64,000 nt of DNA from Pseudomonas sp. LS44 (GCF_024730785.1 NZ_CP102830.1:2728001-2792000), one strand, 5' to 3'. Numbered from the stretch's first letter, positions 17,689-28,936 are shown. Notes: generated from the sequence alone by a model not told the origin. Numbers and translations: made by a program.

Positions 17689-17916
17689 GTAGCCCGGATG
17701 CAATCCGGGGCATGGCGTTGCACGCGCTCCCGGATTGCATCCGGGCTACGGACTGAGCGCAGGTTGCAGGGTGGATGTCGCTTTGCACATCCACCACTGC
17801 AGTGGTGGAAAACGCTGCGCGGTTTTCCACGGGGTGGCCATCCACCCCACGGGGCCGATGCGTAGGGCGGGTGCAACCCGCCGAAGACCACATTGCGCGG
17901 GTCGCACCCGTCCTAC
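17689..17916. repeat. Three palindromic repeats between fliI and fliJ
   Basis: Three different inverted repeats stand in a row inside the fliEFGHIJ operon. At 17689-17749, GTAGCCCGGATGCAATCCGGG faces its complement. At 17769-17835 a GGATGTCGC..CATCCACC hairpin is followed by GTGGAAAACGCTGCGCGGTTTTCCAC. At 17862-17916 GTAGGGCGGGTGCAACCCGCC faces CGGGTCGCACCCGTCCTAC. Each family recurs elsewhere in the window. They separate the fliI stop from fliJ. Confidence 0.88.
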
Positions 17917-17932
17917 GGCTGTTCGCCAAGTC

Positions 17933-19291
17933 TCAGTCCCCCTTAACCGGCCCGAAAACCCCGGTCAACTGGGCCGAGCTCTGTGCCAAGCTTTCGCTTT
18001 GCCGCAAGCCTTGGCGCAAGTACTGCTGCATCGCCGGCAAACGGGCGATAGCCAGATCGGTGTCCGGATCGCCGCCCGGCGCATAGGCACCAACGCTGAT
18101 CAGATCGCGACTCTGCTGATAGCGCGACCACAGTTGTTTGAAGCGCTGCGCCTGGCGCATGTGCTCCTCGCTAACCACTTGCGGCATGACCCGGCTGATC
18201 GAGGCTTCGATATCAATGGCCGGATAGTGACCTTCCTCAGCCAGTCGCCGCGACAGTACGAAGTGCCCATCGAGCACACCCCGCGCGGCGTCGGCGATCG
18301 GGTCTTGCTGGTCATCACCTTCAGACAGCACGGTGTAGAACGCGGTGATCGAGCCGCCGCCCTCCTCCGCATTACCGGCGCGCTCGACCAGCTTGGGCAG
18401 CTTGGCGAATACCGAGGGCGGATAGCCCTTGGTCGCCGGCGGCTCGCCGATGGCCAGGGCGATTTCGCGCTGCGCCTGGGCGTAGCGGGTCAGCGAGTCC
18501 ATCAGCAGCAGGACGTTCTTGCCCTTGTCGCGGAAATATTCGGCGATCCGCGTGCAATACATCGCGGCGCGCAAACGCATCAGCGGCGCATCGTCGGCGG
18601 GCGAAGCGACCACCACCGAGCGCTTGAGGCCTTCCTCGCCGAGGATGTGCTCGATGAATTCCTTGACCTCGCGGCCCCGCTCGCCGATCAGCCCGACGAC
18701 GATGATTTCCGCCTCGGTGAAGCGCGTCATCATCCCCAGCAGCACCGATTTGCCCACGCCGGTACCGGCGAACAGGCCGAGACGCTGGCCACGGCCGACC
18801 GTCAACAAACCGTTGATGCTGCGGATACCGACGTCTAGCGGCTCGCTGATCGGATGGCGTTTGAGCGGGTTGATGGTTGGGCCGTCCATCGGCACCCAGT
18901 CTTCGGCGCGCATCCGGCCTTTGCCGTCCAGCGCATTGCCGGCGCCATCCAGCACCCGGCCGAGCATGCTCATGCCCATCGGTAAGCGGCCGGTATCCGG
19001 TAGCGGCACCACGCGGGCACCCGGCGCGATGCCGGCGAGGCTGCCGACCGGCATGAGGAAGATTTTATTGCCGGAAAAACCCATCACTTCGGCCTCGACC
19101 TGCACCGGGTGATAGTCGCCATCGTTGATCACCAGGCAGCGGCTACCCGCCGCGGCGCGCAGGCCCTCGGCTTCCAGAGTCAAGCCGACCATGCGCAGCA
19201 GGCGGCCTTCGACCACCGGCTGGGCGGGCAACTGCACGGCATCGGCGTAGCCGGCCAGGCGCTTGGTAAAACTGGTGCGCTCAAGACGCAT
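17933..19291 (-). CDS. fliI: Flagellum-specific export ATPase FliI
   Basis: FliI is the hexameric ATPase of the flagellar export apparatus, related to the F1 beta subunit. The 452-residue product has the Walker A motif in [16 protein letters not shown] (about 166-181), the segment [20 protein letters not shown], Walker B near [14 protein letters not shown], and the [16 protein letters not shown] signature. The ATG lies inside the end of fliH (11-bp overlap), so the two are coupled. Confidence 0.98.
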   Translation of the reverse strand: MRLERTSFTKRLAGYADAVQLPAQPVVEGRLLRMVGLTLEAEGLRAAAGSRCLVINDGDYHPVQVEAEVMGFSGNKIFLMPVGSLAGIAPGARVVPLPDTGRLPMGMSMLGRVLDGAGNALDGKGRMRAEDWVPMDGPTINPLKRHPISEPLDVGIRSINGLLTVGRGQRLGLFAGTGVGKSVLLGMMTRFTEAEIIVVGLIGERGREVKEFIEHILGEEGLKRSVVVASPADDAPLMRLRAAMYCTRIAEYFRDKGKNVLLLMDSLTRYAQAQREIALAIGEPPATKGYPPSVFAKLPKLVERAGNAEEGGGSITAFYTVLSEGDDQQDPIADAARGVLDGHFVLSRRLAEEGHYPAIDIEASISRVMPQVVSEEHMRQAQRFKQLWSRYQQSRDLISVGAYAPGGDPDTDLAIARLPAMQQYLRQGLRQSESLAQSSAQLTGVFGPVKGD

Positions 19292-20096
19292 GCGCGGCTT
19301 CCCGGCTGCCCGACTCGGCGCCCAGATCGATGCCGATGTCGGCTGGCAATGGATGCACCGCCTGTTCGCGCTGCTGTTCGAAGAGCTGCTGGATGGCTTG
19401 GTTCAGACGCGTCTCGATGCTCGCATCGATGCGGCTGTGCTCGGTCTCGATGCGGCAGCCACCGGGCAACAGCGCTTCGTCCTCGAGAATCCGCCAGCTC
19501 TCTTCATGGCGGTCGCGCAGGGCTTTGACCACCGCGAAATCCTGCGGATTGATATGGATGCGGATGTTGCCGGCACCCATCGGCAGCAGCTTGAGCGCCT
19601 CGCGCAGCACATGACGGATCTGGCTGGAGTCGCTAACCAACTCGCGCTGGATGACCTGACGCGCCATGTGGCTGACCAGATTGACGAGCATCCGCTCAAG
19701 CTCCAGATCCTGCTCGGCAATCGGCTCGAACAACTGCTGCATGACGCTTTCCAGGCTACCGAGCTTGGCGGCCAGGGCCACATCGGCTTCCTGTTTGGCC
19801 CGCAGCTGGCCGGCGCGAAAGCCGTCTTTTTCGCCGGTCGCCAGACCTTCGTTGTAGGCGTCCTGGCGGATCGCTTCGAGTTCGTCCAACGTCAACGGTT
19901 TGACCGCTTCGAGCGGGACTTCTTCGCTCTGCGCGATTTCGCTCGCTTCGCTAGGTTCCGCCGTCTCGCTGGCGGCTGGCACGTCCTCAGCGACAGCCTG
20001 CTCGATTTCCGCGTCGAAGCTCGGCAAAGCCCAGCGATCGAAGGCGCTGACGTCCTTGGCACGAATCAGTTCGCTGGGGGTGTCCTTGGTCGACAT
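19281..20096 (-). CDS. fliH: Flagellar export ATPase regulator FliH
   Basis: FliH is the peripheral stalk that inhibits FliI and anchors it to the C-ring. The 271-residue product has an acidic N region, a charged helical middle ([24 protein letters not shown], with GxxxG repeats at about 90-115), and a conserved C domain (about 130-260: [20 protein letters not shown], with [11 protein letters not shown]). It overlaps fliI by 11 bp and lies 116 bp after fliG, with repeat DNA between. Confidence 0.96.
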   Translation of the reverse strand: MSTKDTPSELIRAKDVSAFDRWALPSFDAEIEQAVAEDVPAASETAEPSEASEIAQSEEVPLEAVKPLTLDELEAIRQDAYNEGLATGEKDGFRAGQLRAKQEADVALAAKLGSLESVMQQLFEPIAEQDLELERMLVNLVSHMARQVIQRELVSDSSQIRHVLREALKLLPMGAGNIRIHINPQDFAVVKALRDRHEESWRILEDEALLPGGCRIETEHSRIDASIETRLNQAIQQLFEQQREQAVHPLPADIGIDLGAESGSREAAHAS

Positions 20097-20140
20097 GGTT
20101 TGGGTTCGCTTGTGATTTGTTTTCGGCCGATCTATCGCGT

Positions 20141-20201
20141 GTTGGGCATCGCTGCGCTCAGCGCCAACCTACATGTGGCCCGGATGCAGTCCGGGCTATA
20201 C
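20141..20201. repeat. Two short palindromes between fliG and fliH
   Basis: GTTGGGCATCGCTGCGCTC..CCAACCTAC (20141-20172) is a half version of the 7461-7571 element. It is followed by GCCCGGATGCAGTCCGGGC (about 20178-20196), a short form of the 17689 family. Both lie inside the fliEFGHIJ operon. Confidence 0.75.
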
Positions 20202-20212
20202 GGCGAGCCGGC

Positions 20213-21229
20213 TTACACCATCTCCTCGCCGCCTTTGCCGCCCAAGACGATTTCGCCGGCCTCGGCCATGCGCCGGGCAATGGTCAGGATTTCCTTCTGC
20301 GCGGTCTCGACATCACTGACGCGCACCGGGCCGCGGGCTTCCAAGTCGTCGCGCAGCAGTTCGGCGGCGCGCTTGGACATGTTCTTGAAGACCTTTTCCT
20401 TGACCGGATCGTCGGCACCCTTGAGCGCCAGCACCAGCACTTCGGACGATACTTCGCGCAGCAACGCCTGGATGCCGCGGTCGTCGACATCGCCGAGGTT
20501 GTCGAAGACGAACATCAGGTCCTCGATCTGGGTCGACAGGTCGGCATCCATCTCGCGGATCGAGTCCATCAGTTGGCCTTCGATCGAGCTGTCGAGGAAG
20601 TTCATGATGTCCGCCGCACGCTTGACGCCACCCATGGTCGCCCGCGAGGTGTTGGCATTGCCGGAGAACTGCTTCTCGAGGATCAGGTTGAGTTCCTTGA
20701 GCGCCGCCGGCTGCACGGTGTTCAGCGAGGAGACGCGCAGGACGATGTCCAGGCGCACCTTGTGGTCGAAGTGACCAAGGACTTCGCCGGCCTGATCGGG
20801 ATCGAGGTAGGCGACCACGATGGCCTGGATCTGCGGGTGTTCGTAGCGGATCACGTCGGCCACGGCGCGCGGCTCCATCCACTTCAGGCTGTCCAGGCCG
20901 CTGGTGCTGCCGCCGAGCAGGATCCGATCGATCAGGCCACCGGCTTTATCCTCGCCGAGCGCCTGGGTCAGCATGCGCCGGATGTAGCTGTCGGCGCCGA
21001 CGCCCAGACTGGTCTGATCGCCGACAATTTCGACGAACTCGCCCATTACCTGCTCGACCTGATCGCGCTGCACGTTGCGCATATGAGCCATGGCCATACC
21101 GACCTTCTGCACTTCCTTCGGCCCGAGGTGGCGCAGCACCTGGGCGGCATCGGTCTCGCCGAGCGAAAGCAGCAAAATCGCGGCCTTCTCGACCTTGTTC
21201 AGCTTGGTGGCGACGCGAGCTTCATTCAT
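20213..21229 (-). CDS. fliG: Flagellar motor switch protein FliG
   Basis: FliG is the C-ring protein that contacts the stator and generates torque. The 338-residue product has the N domain bound to FliF (NKVEKAAILLLSLGE, about 9-23), the middle-domain EHPQ motif in VIRYEHPQIQAIV (about 130-140), and the C-terminal charged torque helix (SEVLVLALKGADDPVKEKVFKNMS). It overlaps the end of fliF by 8 bp. Confidence 0.98.
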   Translation of the reverse strand: MNEARVATKLNKVEKAAILLLSLGETDAAQVLRHLGPKEVQKVGMAMAHMRNVQRDQVEQVMGEFVEIVGDQTSLGVGADSYIRRMLTQALGEDKAGGLIDRILLGGSTSGLDSLKWMEPRAVADVIRYEHPQIQAIVVAYLDPDQAGEVLGHFDHKVRLDIVLRVSSLNTVQPAALKELNLILEKQFSGNANTSRATMGGVKRAADIMNFLDSSIEGQLMDSIREMDADLSTQIEDLMFVFDNLGDVDDRGIQALLREVSSEVLVLALKGADDPVKEKVFKNMSKRAAELLRDDLEARGPVRVSDVETAQKEILTIARRMAEAGEIVLGGKGGEEMV

Positions 21230-23018
21230 CGGCGTTGATCCAGTCTTTGACTACTTGAGCCACGCGACCCGGGTCCTCGGCTACCAGACCCTTGATCGCA
21301 TTCAATTGCGCATCGAAACCTTCAGTCGGGCTCGGCAACATGATGCGTTGCGGGCCGCCGAGGCTGACCCGGTCAGCCGACAGTTCGCCGTCCAGACCGC
21401 CCATTTCACCCAGCGCCATATCCCCGCCACCGGCCAAGGCGAGCTCCTTGCCCTTGCTGTGGCCAGTGATGTTGTTGAGTACCGGACGCAGCACACCGAA
21501 CACCAGAACCAGGATGAACAGCACACCAAGCACTTGCTTGACCACATCCCAGAACCACGGTTGGGTGTAGAACGGGATATCGATGACTTCATCGTTCTGG
21601 CTGGCGGTGAACGGCGTATTGATGACGCTGACGCTGTCGCCGCGGCTGGCATCGAAGCCGACCGCGTCCTGCACCAGACGCGTGAAGCGGGCGATATCGG
21701 CGGTGCTCCACGGCACGCGAGTGGTTTCACCGGATTGCGCGTCGACCTTGATCTGATCATCGACCACTACCGCGACAGAAATCCGCCGCACGCGGCCCTG
21801 TTGCTGCTTGGTGTGGCTGATCGAACGGTCCAGCTCGAAGTTGCGGGTCGACTGTTCGCGTTTGTCAGCCGGATACGGCGCCAGTTTCGGCAAGCCGGTA
21901 GCCGGGTCGATGATCTGTTGGCCGTTGGCATCGAGCAGCGGCTGGCCGGCGGCAACCGGCCCGGAGGCAGCGGGCGCGGCCGGCGCATTGGCTTGCTGCG
22001 GCGCGCTGCCGGGGGCCGGCGGCTGATTGGACAGCGCGCCCGGCACGCCTTGGGGCGGCAGGCTGCTCTGGCGTTCTTCGTTGACTTTCTGCTCGCTGCG
22101 CAGCGCCGGCTGATCGGGGTTGAACATTTCCGCGGTCGATTCCACCGCACTGAAATCGACGTCGGCGGACACTTCGGCTTTGAAGCGATCGCCACCCAGT
22201 ACCGGACGCAATATGTTGTCGACCCGCTGGGTCAGACTGCCTTCCATACGCCGGGTGAAGTCGAATTGCTTGCCGGCCATGCTCAGCTCGGATAGCTCCT
22301 GCTGGTCGGACAGCAGGTTGCCCTTCTGGTCGACGACGGTGACTTGCGACTTGTTCAGTTCCGGCACGCTGGTGGAGATCAGGTTGATGATCGCCATCAC
22401 CTGGCTCGGCTCCAGCGAACGCCCTGGATACAACTCGACCAGCACCGAGGCGCTGGGTTTGCGTTCGTCACGAACGAACACCGAGCTTTTCGGAATCGCC
22501 AGGTGCACGCGGGCACCCTTGACGTTGTTGAGGCTCGACACGGTACGCGCCAGCTCGCCTTCCAGGCCGCGACGGTAACGGGTGGCCTCCATGAACTGGC
22601 TGGTGCCCAGGCCTTGCTCTTTATCGAGAATTTCAAAACCGATATTGGCGTCCTGCGGGGCGATGCCGGCGCTGGCCAGCTTCATGCGGGCACGGGCCAA
22701 GTCGTCGGCCTTGACCAGCAAGGCGCCAGAGTTCGGTTCGATGGTGTACTTGATGTCGGCGTTGGCCAGGGTTTCAGTGACCTGGTTGGCGTCCATCCCG
22801 GCCAGGTTGGCGAACAGCGGACGGTAATCTGGCTGTTGCGACCACAGCACCACGGCAAAGCCGATGGCGACGCTGGCGGCCAGGCCGACCAGCAGACCGA
22901 TTTGCCGCAGCATGCTCATGTCGGAGAGGTTTTCCAGGAACGACAAACCGAACAGCGGCTTCTTTGGCTCCTGGGCGTCCGCCTTGGCGGGGACGTTACT
23001 GATCACTGCGTCAGCCAT
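21222..23018 (-). CDS. fliF: Flagellar MS-ring protein FliF
   Basis: FliF forms the MS-ring in the inner membrane, the base of the rotor. The 598-residue product has two membrane helices (QIGLLVGLAASVAIGFAVVLW near residue 40 and VVKQVLGVLFILVLVFGVL near 485). Between them are ring-building motifs (about 60-235) and a Pro/Ala-rich disordered loop (about 320-375). The C-terminal tail (VAEDPGRVAQVVKDWINADE) binds FliG. It is 14 bp after fliE. Confidence 0.98.
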   Translation of the reverse strand: MADAVISNVPAKADAQEPKKPLFGLSFLENLSDMSMLRQIGLLVGLAASVAIGFAVVLWSQQPDYRPLFANLAGMDANQVTETLANADIKYTIEPNSGALLVKADDLARARMKLASAGIAPQDANIGFEILDKEQGLGTSQFMEATRYRRGLEGELARTVSSLNNVKGARVHLAIPKSSVFVRDERKPSASVLVELYPGRSLEPSQVMAIINLISTSVPELNKSQVTVVDQKGNLLSDQQELSELSMAGKQFDFTRRMEGSLTQRVDNILRPVLGGDRFKAEVSADVDFSAVESTAEMFNPDQPALRSEQKVNEERQSSLPPQGVPGALSNQPPAPGSAPQQANAPAAPAASGPVAAGQPLLDANGQQIIDPATGLPKLAPYPADKREQSTRNFELDRSISHTKQQQGRVRRISVAVVVDDQIKVDAQSGETTRVPWSTADIARFTRLVQDAVGFDASRGDSVSVINTPFTASQNDEVIDIPFYTQPWFWDVVKQVLGVLFILVLVFGVLRPVLNNITGHSKGKELALAGGGDMALGEMGGLDGELSADRVSLGGPQRIMLPSPTEGFDAQLNAIKGLVAEDPGRVAQVVKDWINADE

Positions 23019-23032
23019 GGGTTACTCGCGCC

Positions 23033-23362
23033 TCACACTGGCATTTGCATGATGTCTTGGTAGGCCTGGACCAGCTTGTTGCGTACCTGAGTCATGGCCT
23101 GGAACGACACGCTGGCTTTCTGCGAGGCGATCATCACGTCGGTCAGATCAACCCCGCTCTTGCCGATCTCGAAGGCTTCGGCCATCTGGTTGGACGTCTG
23201 CTGGGTCTCGTTGACCTTGTTCACCGCCTGACCAAGCATGTCGGAAAAGCTCGGCGCGCCCGGCTCGGGAGTGGCGACCACCGGCTTGCTGCGCGCCATT
23301 GCCTCCATTTGCATGGAGCGCATTTCCAACATCAGACGATTGAATTCGACACCCTGGCTCAT
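23033..23362 (-). CDS. fliE: Flagellar hook-basal body protein FliE
   Basis: FliE joins the MS-ring to the rod and is the first exported rod component. The 109-residue form starts [18 protein letters not shown], six bases after GGAGGAA. Eleven more codons are open upstream without a better ribosome site. The C-terminal helix ([21 protein letters not shown]) is the family signature. It heads the fliEFGHIJ operon, with a strong sigma-54 promoter 58 bp upstream. Confidence 0.96.
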   Translation of the reverse strand: MSQGVEFNRLMLEMRSMQMEAMARSKPVVATPEPGAPSFSDMLGQAVNKVNETQQTSNQMAEAFEIGKSGVDLTDVMIASQKASVSFQAMTQVRNKLVQAYQDIMQMPV

Positions 23363-23419
23363 AACTTCCTCCACCGGCCGCGGTTTTTTTGACACCGCAT
23401 GGCGCTATGCCGGGGTTAT

Positions 23420-23435
23420 TGCAACAAGGGTGCCA
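23420..23435 (-). promoter_or_regulatory. Sigma-54 promoter of fliE operon
   Basis: The minus-strand sequence TGGCACCCTTGTTGCA is a near-consensus -24/-12 promoter (GG-N10-GC). Transcription would start near 23408, about 46 bp before the fliE ATG. Confidence 0.93.
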
Positions 23436-23470
23436 AACATCCGAGGCTTTGTAGGGCTCCCTACGCGACC

Positions 23471-23568
23471 GTAGGAGCGAATTCATTCGCGATGGCTTTA
23501 CCGGCTTTCGCGAATAAATTCGCGCCTACACGGACATCTGCTTCGTAGCGCGGGTGCAACCCGCATGG
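23471..23568. repeat. Palindromic repeat between fleR and fliE
   Basis: GTAGGAGCGAATTCATTCGCG (23471) faces CGCGAATAAATTCGCGCCTAC (to 23529), separated by about 18 bp. A half repeat CGCGGGTGCAACCCGCATGGG follows at about 23551. This family has five copies in the window (23471, 32733, 39491, 41376, 44940). Here it lies downstream of the fliE promoter start and after the fleR stop. Confidence 0.85.
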
Positions 23569-23607
23569 GACTGGTCTGACGAGCTGCCTCGCTACGCTCG
23601 ATCCATC

Positions 23608-25023
23608 CTACGAGGCGAACAGATAAGCCTCGACATCCATACCGGCGTCGCGCATCTGGGCCAGCTTGTAGCGCAGGGTGCGCGGGCTGATGCCTAGACG
23701 CTCGGCAGCTTCCTTACGCCGGCCGCGCTCGGAACGCAGGGTGTCGATGATCATCTGGTACTCGTGACGGCGCATGTCTTCGCCCAGCACGCCAGCGGCC
23801 TCGGCGGGCGGCGTTTCCACCAGCCGCACCGGGCTGGCTGGCGCTGACATGGACATCGACATGACCTGCGGGGTCGGCAACGGCGCGAAGCCGATCGGCG
23901 TGGTCAGGCACAAATCCTGTGGCTGGATCAGGCCACCCTGCTGAAGAATCAGCGCGCGCTGAATCGCGTTGTCCAGTTCGCGCACATTGCCCGGCCAGAC
24001 ATGTCCGACCAGACAGCGCTGGGCATCCGCCGACAGACGCACGCCGGCCTGATTCATTTTTTTGGCGTGCTTGGCTAGTAGCCGTTCGGCCAGTGGCAGA
24101 ATGTCAGCGGTACGCTCGCGCAGCGGGCGCCAAGCCAGCGGGAATACCGAAAGTCGGTAGTACAAATCCTCACGGAAGCGCCCCGCCGCTACTTCGCTGG
24201 CCAGGTCGCGGTTGCTGGTGGCCAGCACGCGGATATCCAGGGTGATCGGCTTACGCGCGCCGACCCGCTCCACTTCACGCTCTTGCAGCACGCGCAGCAG
24301 CTTGGCCTGCAAGCCCAGCGGCATTTCGGAAATTTCGTCGAGCAGAATGGTCCCGCCGTCAGCCAACTCGAATTTGCCCGGCTGGGTGGAGATGGCACCA
24401 GTAAACGCGCCCTTCTCGTGGCCGAACAAGGTGGCCTCGAGCATGTTGTCGGGAATCGCCGCACAGTTGATGGCGATGAAGGGCTTGGCTACGCGCGGCG
24501 ACTGCTGGTGGATATAGCGCGCCAGGACTTCCTTGCCGGTCCCGGATTCACCGGTGATGAGCACCGTGGAATCACTCTGCGCCACGCGCGTGGCCAACTC
24601 GAGCAGTTGTCGGCTGGCCGGCTCCGTTGCAACCGGGCCTTCGCCCTCACTGCGACCTACGTGACCCAGGGCATGGCGCGCGACCAGTTCCAGCAGCGCC
24701 TGCGGCTCGAAGGGTTTGACCAGATAGTCCGCCGCACCCTGGCGAATCGCATCCACCGCCCGCTCGACCGCACCGAAGGCGGTCATCAACAAGACCGGCA
24801 ACTGCGGATACTGCGCACGAATGCGCCCGAGCAATTGATGGCCGTCCATGCCCGGCATATTGACGTCGCTGACCACCAGGCTGAACGTGTCACGGCCCAG
24901 GGCTTCAAGCGCCGCCTCGGCACAGTCGACCGCCAGATAGGCGTGCCCGCCGATCAGCAGGGTGTCGGCCAGGGCCTCGCGCAGCGCGCGGTCGTCTTCG
25001 ACCAGCAGGACTTTGGCAGTCAT
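23608..25023 (-). CDS. fleR: Flagellar sigma-54 response regulator FleR
   Basis: FleR is an NtrC-type activator that, once phosphorylated by FleS, turns on hook and basal-body operons with RpoN. The 471-residue product starts MTAKVLLVEDD. It has a receiver domain (D53 in VVSDVNMPGMDG), an AAA+ domain with [14 protein letters not shown] and Walker B ILLDEISEM, and a C-terminal Fis-type helix-turn-helix (RRKEAAERLGISPRTLRYKL). The ATG overlaps the fleS stop (TGATG). The longer open frame upstream is fleS in another frame. Confidence 0.96.
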   Translation of the reverse strand: MTAKVLLVEDDRALREALADTLLIGGHAYLAVDCAEAALEALGRDTFSLVVSDVNMPGMDGHQLLGRIRAQYPQLPVLLMTAFGAVERAVDAIRQGAADYLVKPFEPQALLELVARHALGHVGRSEGEGPVATEPASRQLLELATRVAQSDSTVLITGESGTGKEVLARYIHQQSPRVAKPFIAINCAAIPDNMLEATLFGHEKGAFTGAISTQPGKFELADGGTILLDEISEMPLGLQAKLLRVLQEREVERVGARKPITLDIRVLATSNRDLASEVAAGRFREDLYYRLSVFPLAWRPLRERTADILPLAERLLAKHAKKMNQAGVRLSADAQRCLVGHVWPGNVRELDNAIQRALILQQGGLIQPQDLCLTTPIGFAPLPTPQVMSMSMSAPASPVRLVETPPAEAAGVLGEDMRRHEYQMIIDTLRSERGRRKEAAERLGISPRTLRYKLAQMRDAGMDVEAYLFAS

Positions 25024-26237
25024 CAGCATTGCTCCAGAATCGGTTGTGCCGCAGGAATCAGCGGCAGCAGAAGAATTGCGCAGGTTCCGCGCCCAGGCCG
25101 CGAGCTGAACCGCAGCTCGCCCTGGTGCGCACGCGCCACCGCCTTGACCACCGCCAGGCCGAGGCCAGTACCGGTGGTTTTGGTGGTGAAGAAGGGTTCG
25201 CCCAGACGCGCCAGAGTCGCGGCATCGATTCCCGGGCCGTTGTCGCTGACGCACAGCCGCAGGCAGTTGCCGCGGTTGGACAGATGAATCTTCAAGCGCG
25301 CCTCGCGACCGGCCGCCTGGATCGCGTTGCCGACCAGGTTGAGCACCGCACCGACCAAGGTGTCGCGATTACAGAGCAATTCGCCGGCGTGGCTGTCGCA
25401 CTGCCAACGCACTTGCATGCCACTGACATGGACCTCGGCGGCCGCGCGCAAGGCGTCGAACAGCGCCTTGGGAGCCAGGCGATCGGGCAACGGTAGATCG
25501 CCGCGAGCGAACACCAGCATGTCGCGCACCTGATGCTCCAACTCATGCAGACGTTCTTTGAGGCGACCGGCGAAGCGTTGCTGCTGCTCCACTTCCAGCA
25601 CTTGATCGGTGAGATGACTGGCATACAGCAAGGCAGCCGACAGCGGTGTACGGATCTGATGCGCCAGCGAGGCGACCATCCGCCCCAGCGAAGAGAGCCG
25701 CTCATGGCGAGCCAGCTGGTCCTGCAAGCGACGGGTATCGGTGAGGTCGGTCAGCAGCACCAGTTGCCCCGGCTCACCTGAAAGCGAACGCGTGGCGATC
25801 GACAAGCGCCGACCATCTTTCAGGGAAATCTCGTGGCCGTCGTCTTCACGCGGCGCGAAACACCGGGCAATTACCTGACGCCAGAGCATGCCCGCCAGCG
25901 GCTGACCGAGCAGATTGCGCGCCACTGGATTGGCTTCGCGCACCACGCCGTGCCCATCGATGACGATGACGCCGCCAGGCAGCAGATCGAGCAGACTTTG
26001 CAGACGGTGCGCCAGGCGCTCCTTCTCGGCCAACTCCTGCATTCGTTGCGCACTGACCAAGGCCAGTTGGCCTTTCAACTCGGTCACCCGCGCTTCCAAC
26101 AGGTTGTAGGAATCGCTGAGCTGGGTGGACATCTGATTGAACATGGCAAACGCCTGTTCAAGACCGGCACGGCCGTCAAACTCCACGGCAGCGGTGCTGT
26201 CGACGTCAGGCTGGAGTACTGCTGCGGGTTGGCTCAT
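25023..26237 (-). CDS. fleS: Flagellar sensor histidine kinase FleS
   Basis: FleS is the cytoplasmic sensor kinase partner of FleR. The 404-residue product has an N-terminal coiled coil (about 25-85), a PAS domain (LLPGGVIVIDGHGVVREANP, about 88-190), and a HisKA domain with the phosphorylated His in SLAHQIRTPLSAAL. The HATPase domain has NLVGNAIQAA, DNGPGID and TTKTTGTGLGLAV. There is no membrane segment, so the signal is internal. The start chosen is the ATG at 26237; an ATG two codons earlier is too close to the ribosome site. Confidence 0.95.
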   Translation of the reverse strand: MSQPAAVLQPDVDSTAAVEFDGRAGLEQAFAMFNQMSTQLSDSYNLLEARVTELKGQLALVSAQRMQELAEKERLAHRLQSLLDLLPGGVIVIDGHGVVREANPVARNLLGQPLAGMLWRQVIARCFAPREDDGHEISLKDGRRLSIATRSLSGEPGQLVLLTDLTDTRRLQDQLARHERLSSLGRMVASLAHQIRTPLSAALLYASHLTDQVLEVEQQQRFAGRLKERLHELEHQVRDMLVFARGDLPLPDRLAPKALFDALRAAAEVHVSGMQVRWQCDSHAGELLCNRDTLVGAVLNLVGNAIQAAGREARLKIHLSNRGNCLRLCVSDNGPGIDAATLARLGEPFFTTKTTGTGLGLAVVKAVARAHQGELRFSSRPGRGTCAILLLPLIPAAQPILEQC

Positions 26238-26289
26238 GCGCATCTCTCTGTCTCGAACCGCCGGTAAAACGGTTAGTCGACTGAGCTAT

Positions 26290-26305
26290 AGCAAACGTCG
26301 TGCCT
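26290..26305 (-). promoter_or_regulatory. Sigma-54 promoter of fleSR
   Basis: The minus-strand sequence AGGCACGACGTTTGCT has GG-N10-GC with the -24 GGCACG and -12 TTGCT boxes. Transcription would start near 26278, about 40 bp before fleS. FleQ is the known activator in Pseudomonas. Confidence 0.9.
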
Positions 26306-26398
26306 GAATTTATTTACGTTATTTATCAGTAAGTTAGCTAATTAGCGTCAAATATTCGGCTATCCGAGCGCTGGAATGACCCATGCGCTGGAAACACC

Positions 26399-26524
26399 GA
26401 ACTGCCTCCTCTCCCATTTATGGGAGAGGGCTGGGGAGAGGGAAAAGTGGTAATGCATCGATGACGTAGCCCGGATGCAATCCGGGAACCGAGGAACCCC
26501 GCTCCCGGATTGCATCCGGGCTAC
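26399..26524. repeat. Palindromic repeats between fleQ and fleS
   Basis: The 311-bp spacer 26244-26554 holds the fleSR promoter and two repeat types. CTCTCCCATTTATGGGAGAG followed by a GGGGAGAGGG echo lies at about 26407-26442. The 26466-26524 element is a GTAGCCCGGATGCAATCCGGG inverted pair, closely matching 17689-17749. I see no gene in this spacer. Confidence 0.85.
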
Positions 26525-26554
26525 GCGAAAGGCGAGCAGACGCCCGCCCGCCGT

Positions 26555-28027
<1,473 letters not shown>

Positions 28028-28107
28028 TTGTTATTCGATCTTTCCAGTGGGCCCGAGAAATGAAGCGGCATCGGAGAAAAACTAAGAAATGCCGGCACTT
28101 GGCCAGT

Positions 28108-28136
28108 AGTAAAGTCAAAAACTCGACGATAGTCAA
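28108..28136 (-). promoter_or_regulatory. Candidate sigma-70 promoter of fleQ
   Basis: On the minus strand TTGACT (28131-28136) and TTTACT (28108-28113) are separated by 17 bp, a plausible -35/-10 pair. Transcription would start near 28100, about 73 bp before fleQ. No sigma-54 match is present, which fits a gene that must be made before the RpoN cascade. Confidence 0.6.
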
Positions 28137-28213
28137 TTTAATGGCGTGATTTTTTTGATTCCTCCGACGAGTTGCTGCCCACATCTGGAGGAAAAAAGCG
28201 GGAGAAATGCAGA

Positions 28214-28510
28214 TTAGCCGAACAGCTGATAAACCTTTGCGCCTTTATTGCCGCGATTAACCGCTACAAGCTCGTTGCCTATTTCGTCGCGACGCTGCTG
28301 GCAACGTTCGATCATCGAAGCGTACAACGCCAGCAGATTTTCGAAAGCCCCGCGCAAACGCTGTTGGTCTACATCACCGGCCTGCATAGCCTCGGTCACA
28401 TGTTGTCGGCAGAGCACATCCAGCTCGGCAACGCGCCCCCAGTCCTCGGCATCGACTGCTGAGAGCAACGCACACTGAGTGTCTTCCAGTTGCTGCATTG
28501 GGCTGATCAT
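28214..28510 (-). CDS. fliT: Flagellar export chaperone FliT-like protein
   Basis: This is a 98-residue, mostly helical protein (MISPMQQLEDTQCALLSA to the end), with the size and helix pattern of FliT, the chaperone for the filament cap FliD. It sits directly after fliS (12 bp) at the place where other Pseudomonas carry a short gene called fliT or fleP. Sequence similarity in this family is low, so the assignment leans on position and size. Confidence 0.75.
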   Translation of the reverse strand: MISPMQQLEDTQCALLSAVDAEDWGRVAELDVLCRQHVTEAMQAGDVDQQRLRGAFENLLALYASMIERCQQRRDEIGNELVAVNRGNKGAKVYQLFG

Positions 28511-28522
28511 AACGACTCCGAC

Positions 28523-28903
28523 TTAAGGGGCGATGGCGTCCCAAGACGACTTGATTTCACGCAACAGGCCGGACACCTCATCCAGGCGACCGACATCGTT
28601 CTGCCGGTTGGCTTCCAGCAGACGGCGGATCATATAGTCATACAGGCTATCGAGATTCTGTGAAAGCTCCCCACCAACCTCATGATCCAGCGGCTCACGC
28701 AATCCGCCGACGATGGAAATCGCCTTGCCAATCAACTCGCCTTTTTCAGCAAACAGATTGCGCTCGATGGCGCCGCGAGCCTGAGCGATCCGCTCCAAGG
28801 CACCCTGCATCAACATCTGGATCAGACGGTGCGGGCTGGCCTCGAACACTTCGCTTTGGACACTCACTCGTTGGTACTGCTTCATGGCCAGCATCGCGTT
28901 CAT
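28523..28903 (-). CDS. fliS: Flagellin export chaperone FliS
   Basis: FliS binds the C terminus of flagellin in the cytoplasm and prevents early polymerisation. The 126-residue four-helix protein has the family pattern: MLAMKQYQRVSVQSEVFEASPHRLIQMLMQGAL, then IVGGLREPLDHEVGGELSQNLDSLYDYM. The ribosome site is GAGGAG. Besides read-through from fliD, it has its own sigma-28 promoter in the 97-bp gap after fliD. Confidence 0.96.
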   Translation of the reverse strand: MNAMLAMKQYQRVSVQSEVFEASPHRLIQMLMQGALERIAQARGAIERNLFAEKGELIGKAISIVGGLREPLDHEVGGELSQNLDSLYDYMIRRLLEANRQNDVGRLDEVSGLLREIKSSWDAIAP

Positions 28904-28936
28904 GACAGGACTCCTCGTTAATCGCTACTGATACTT

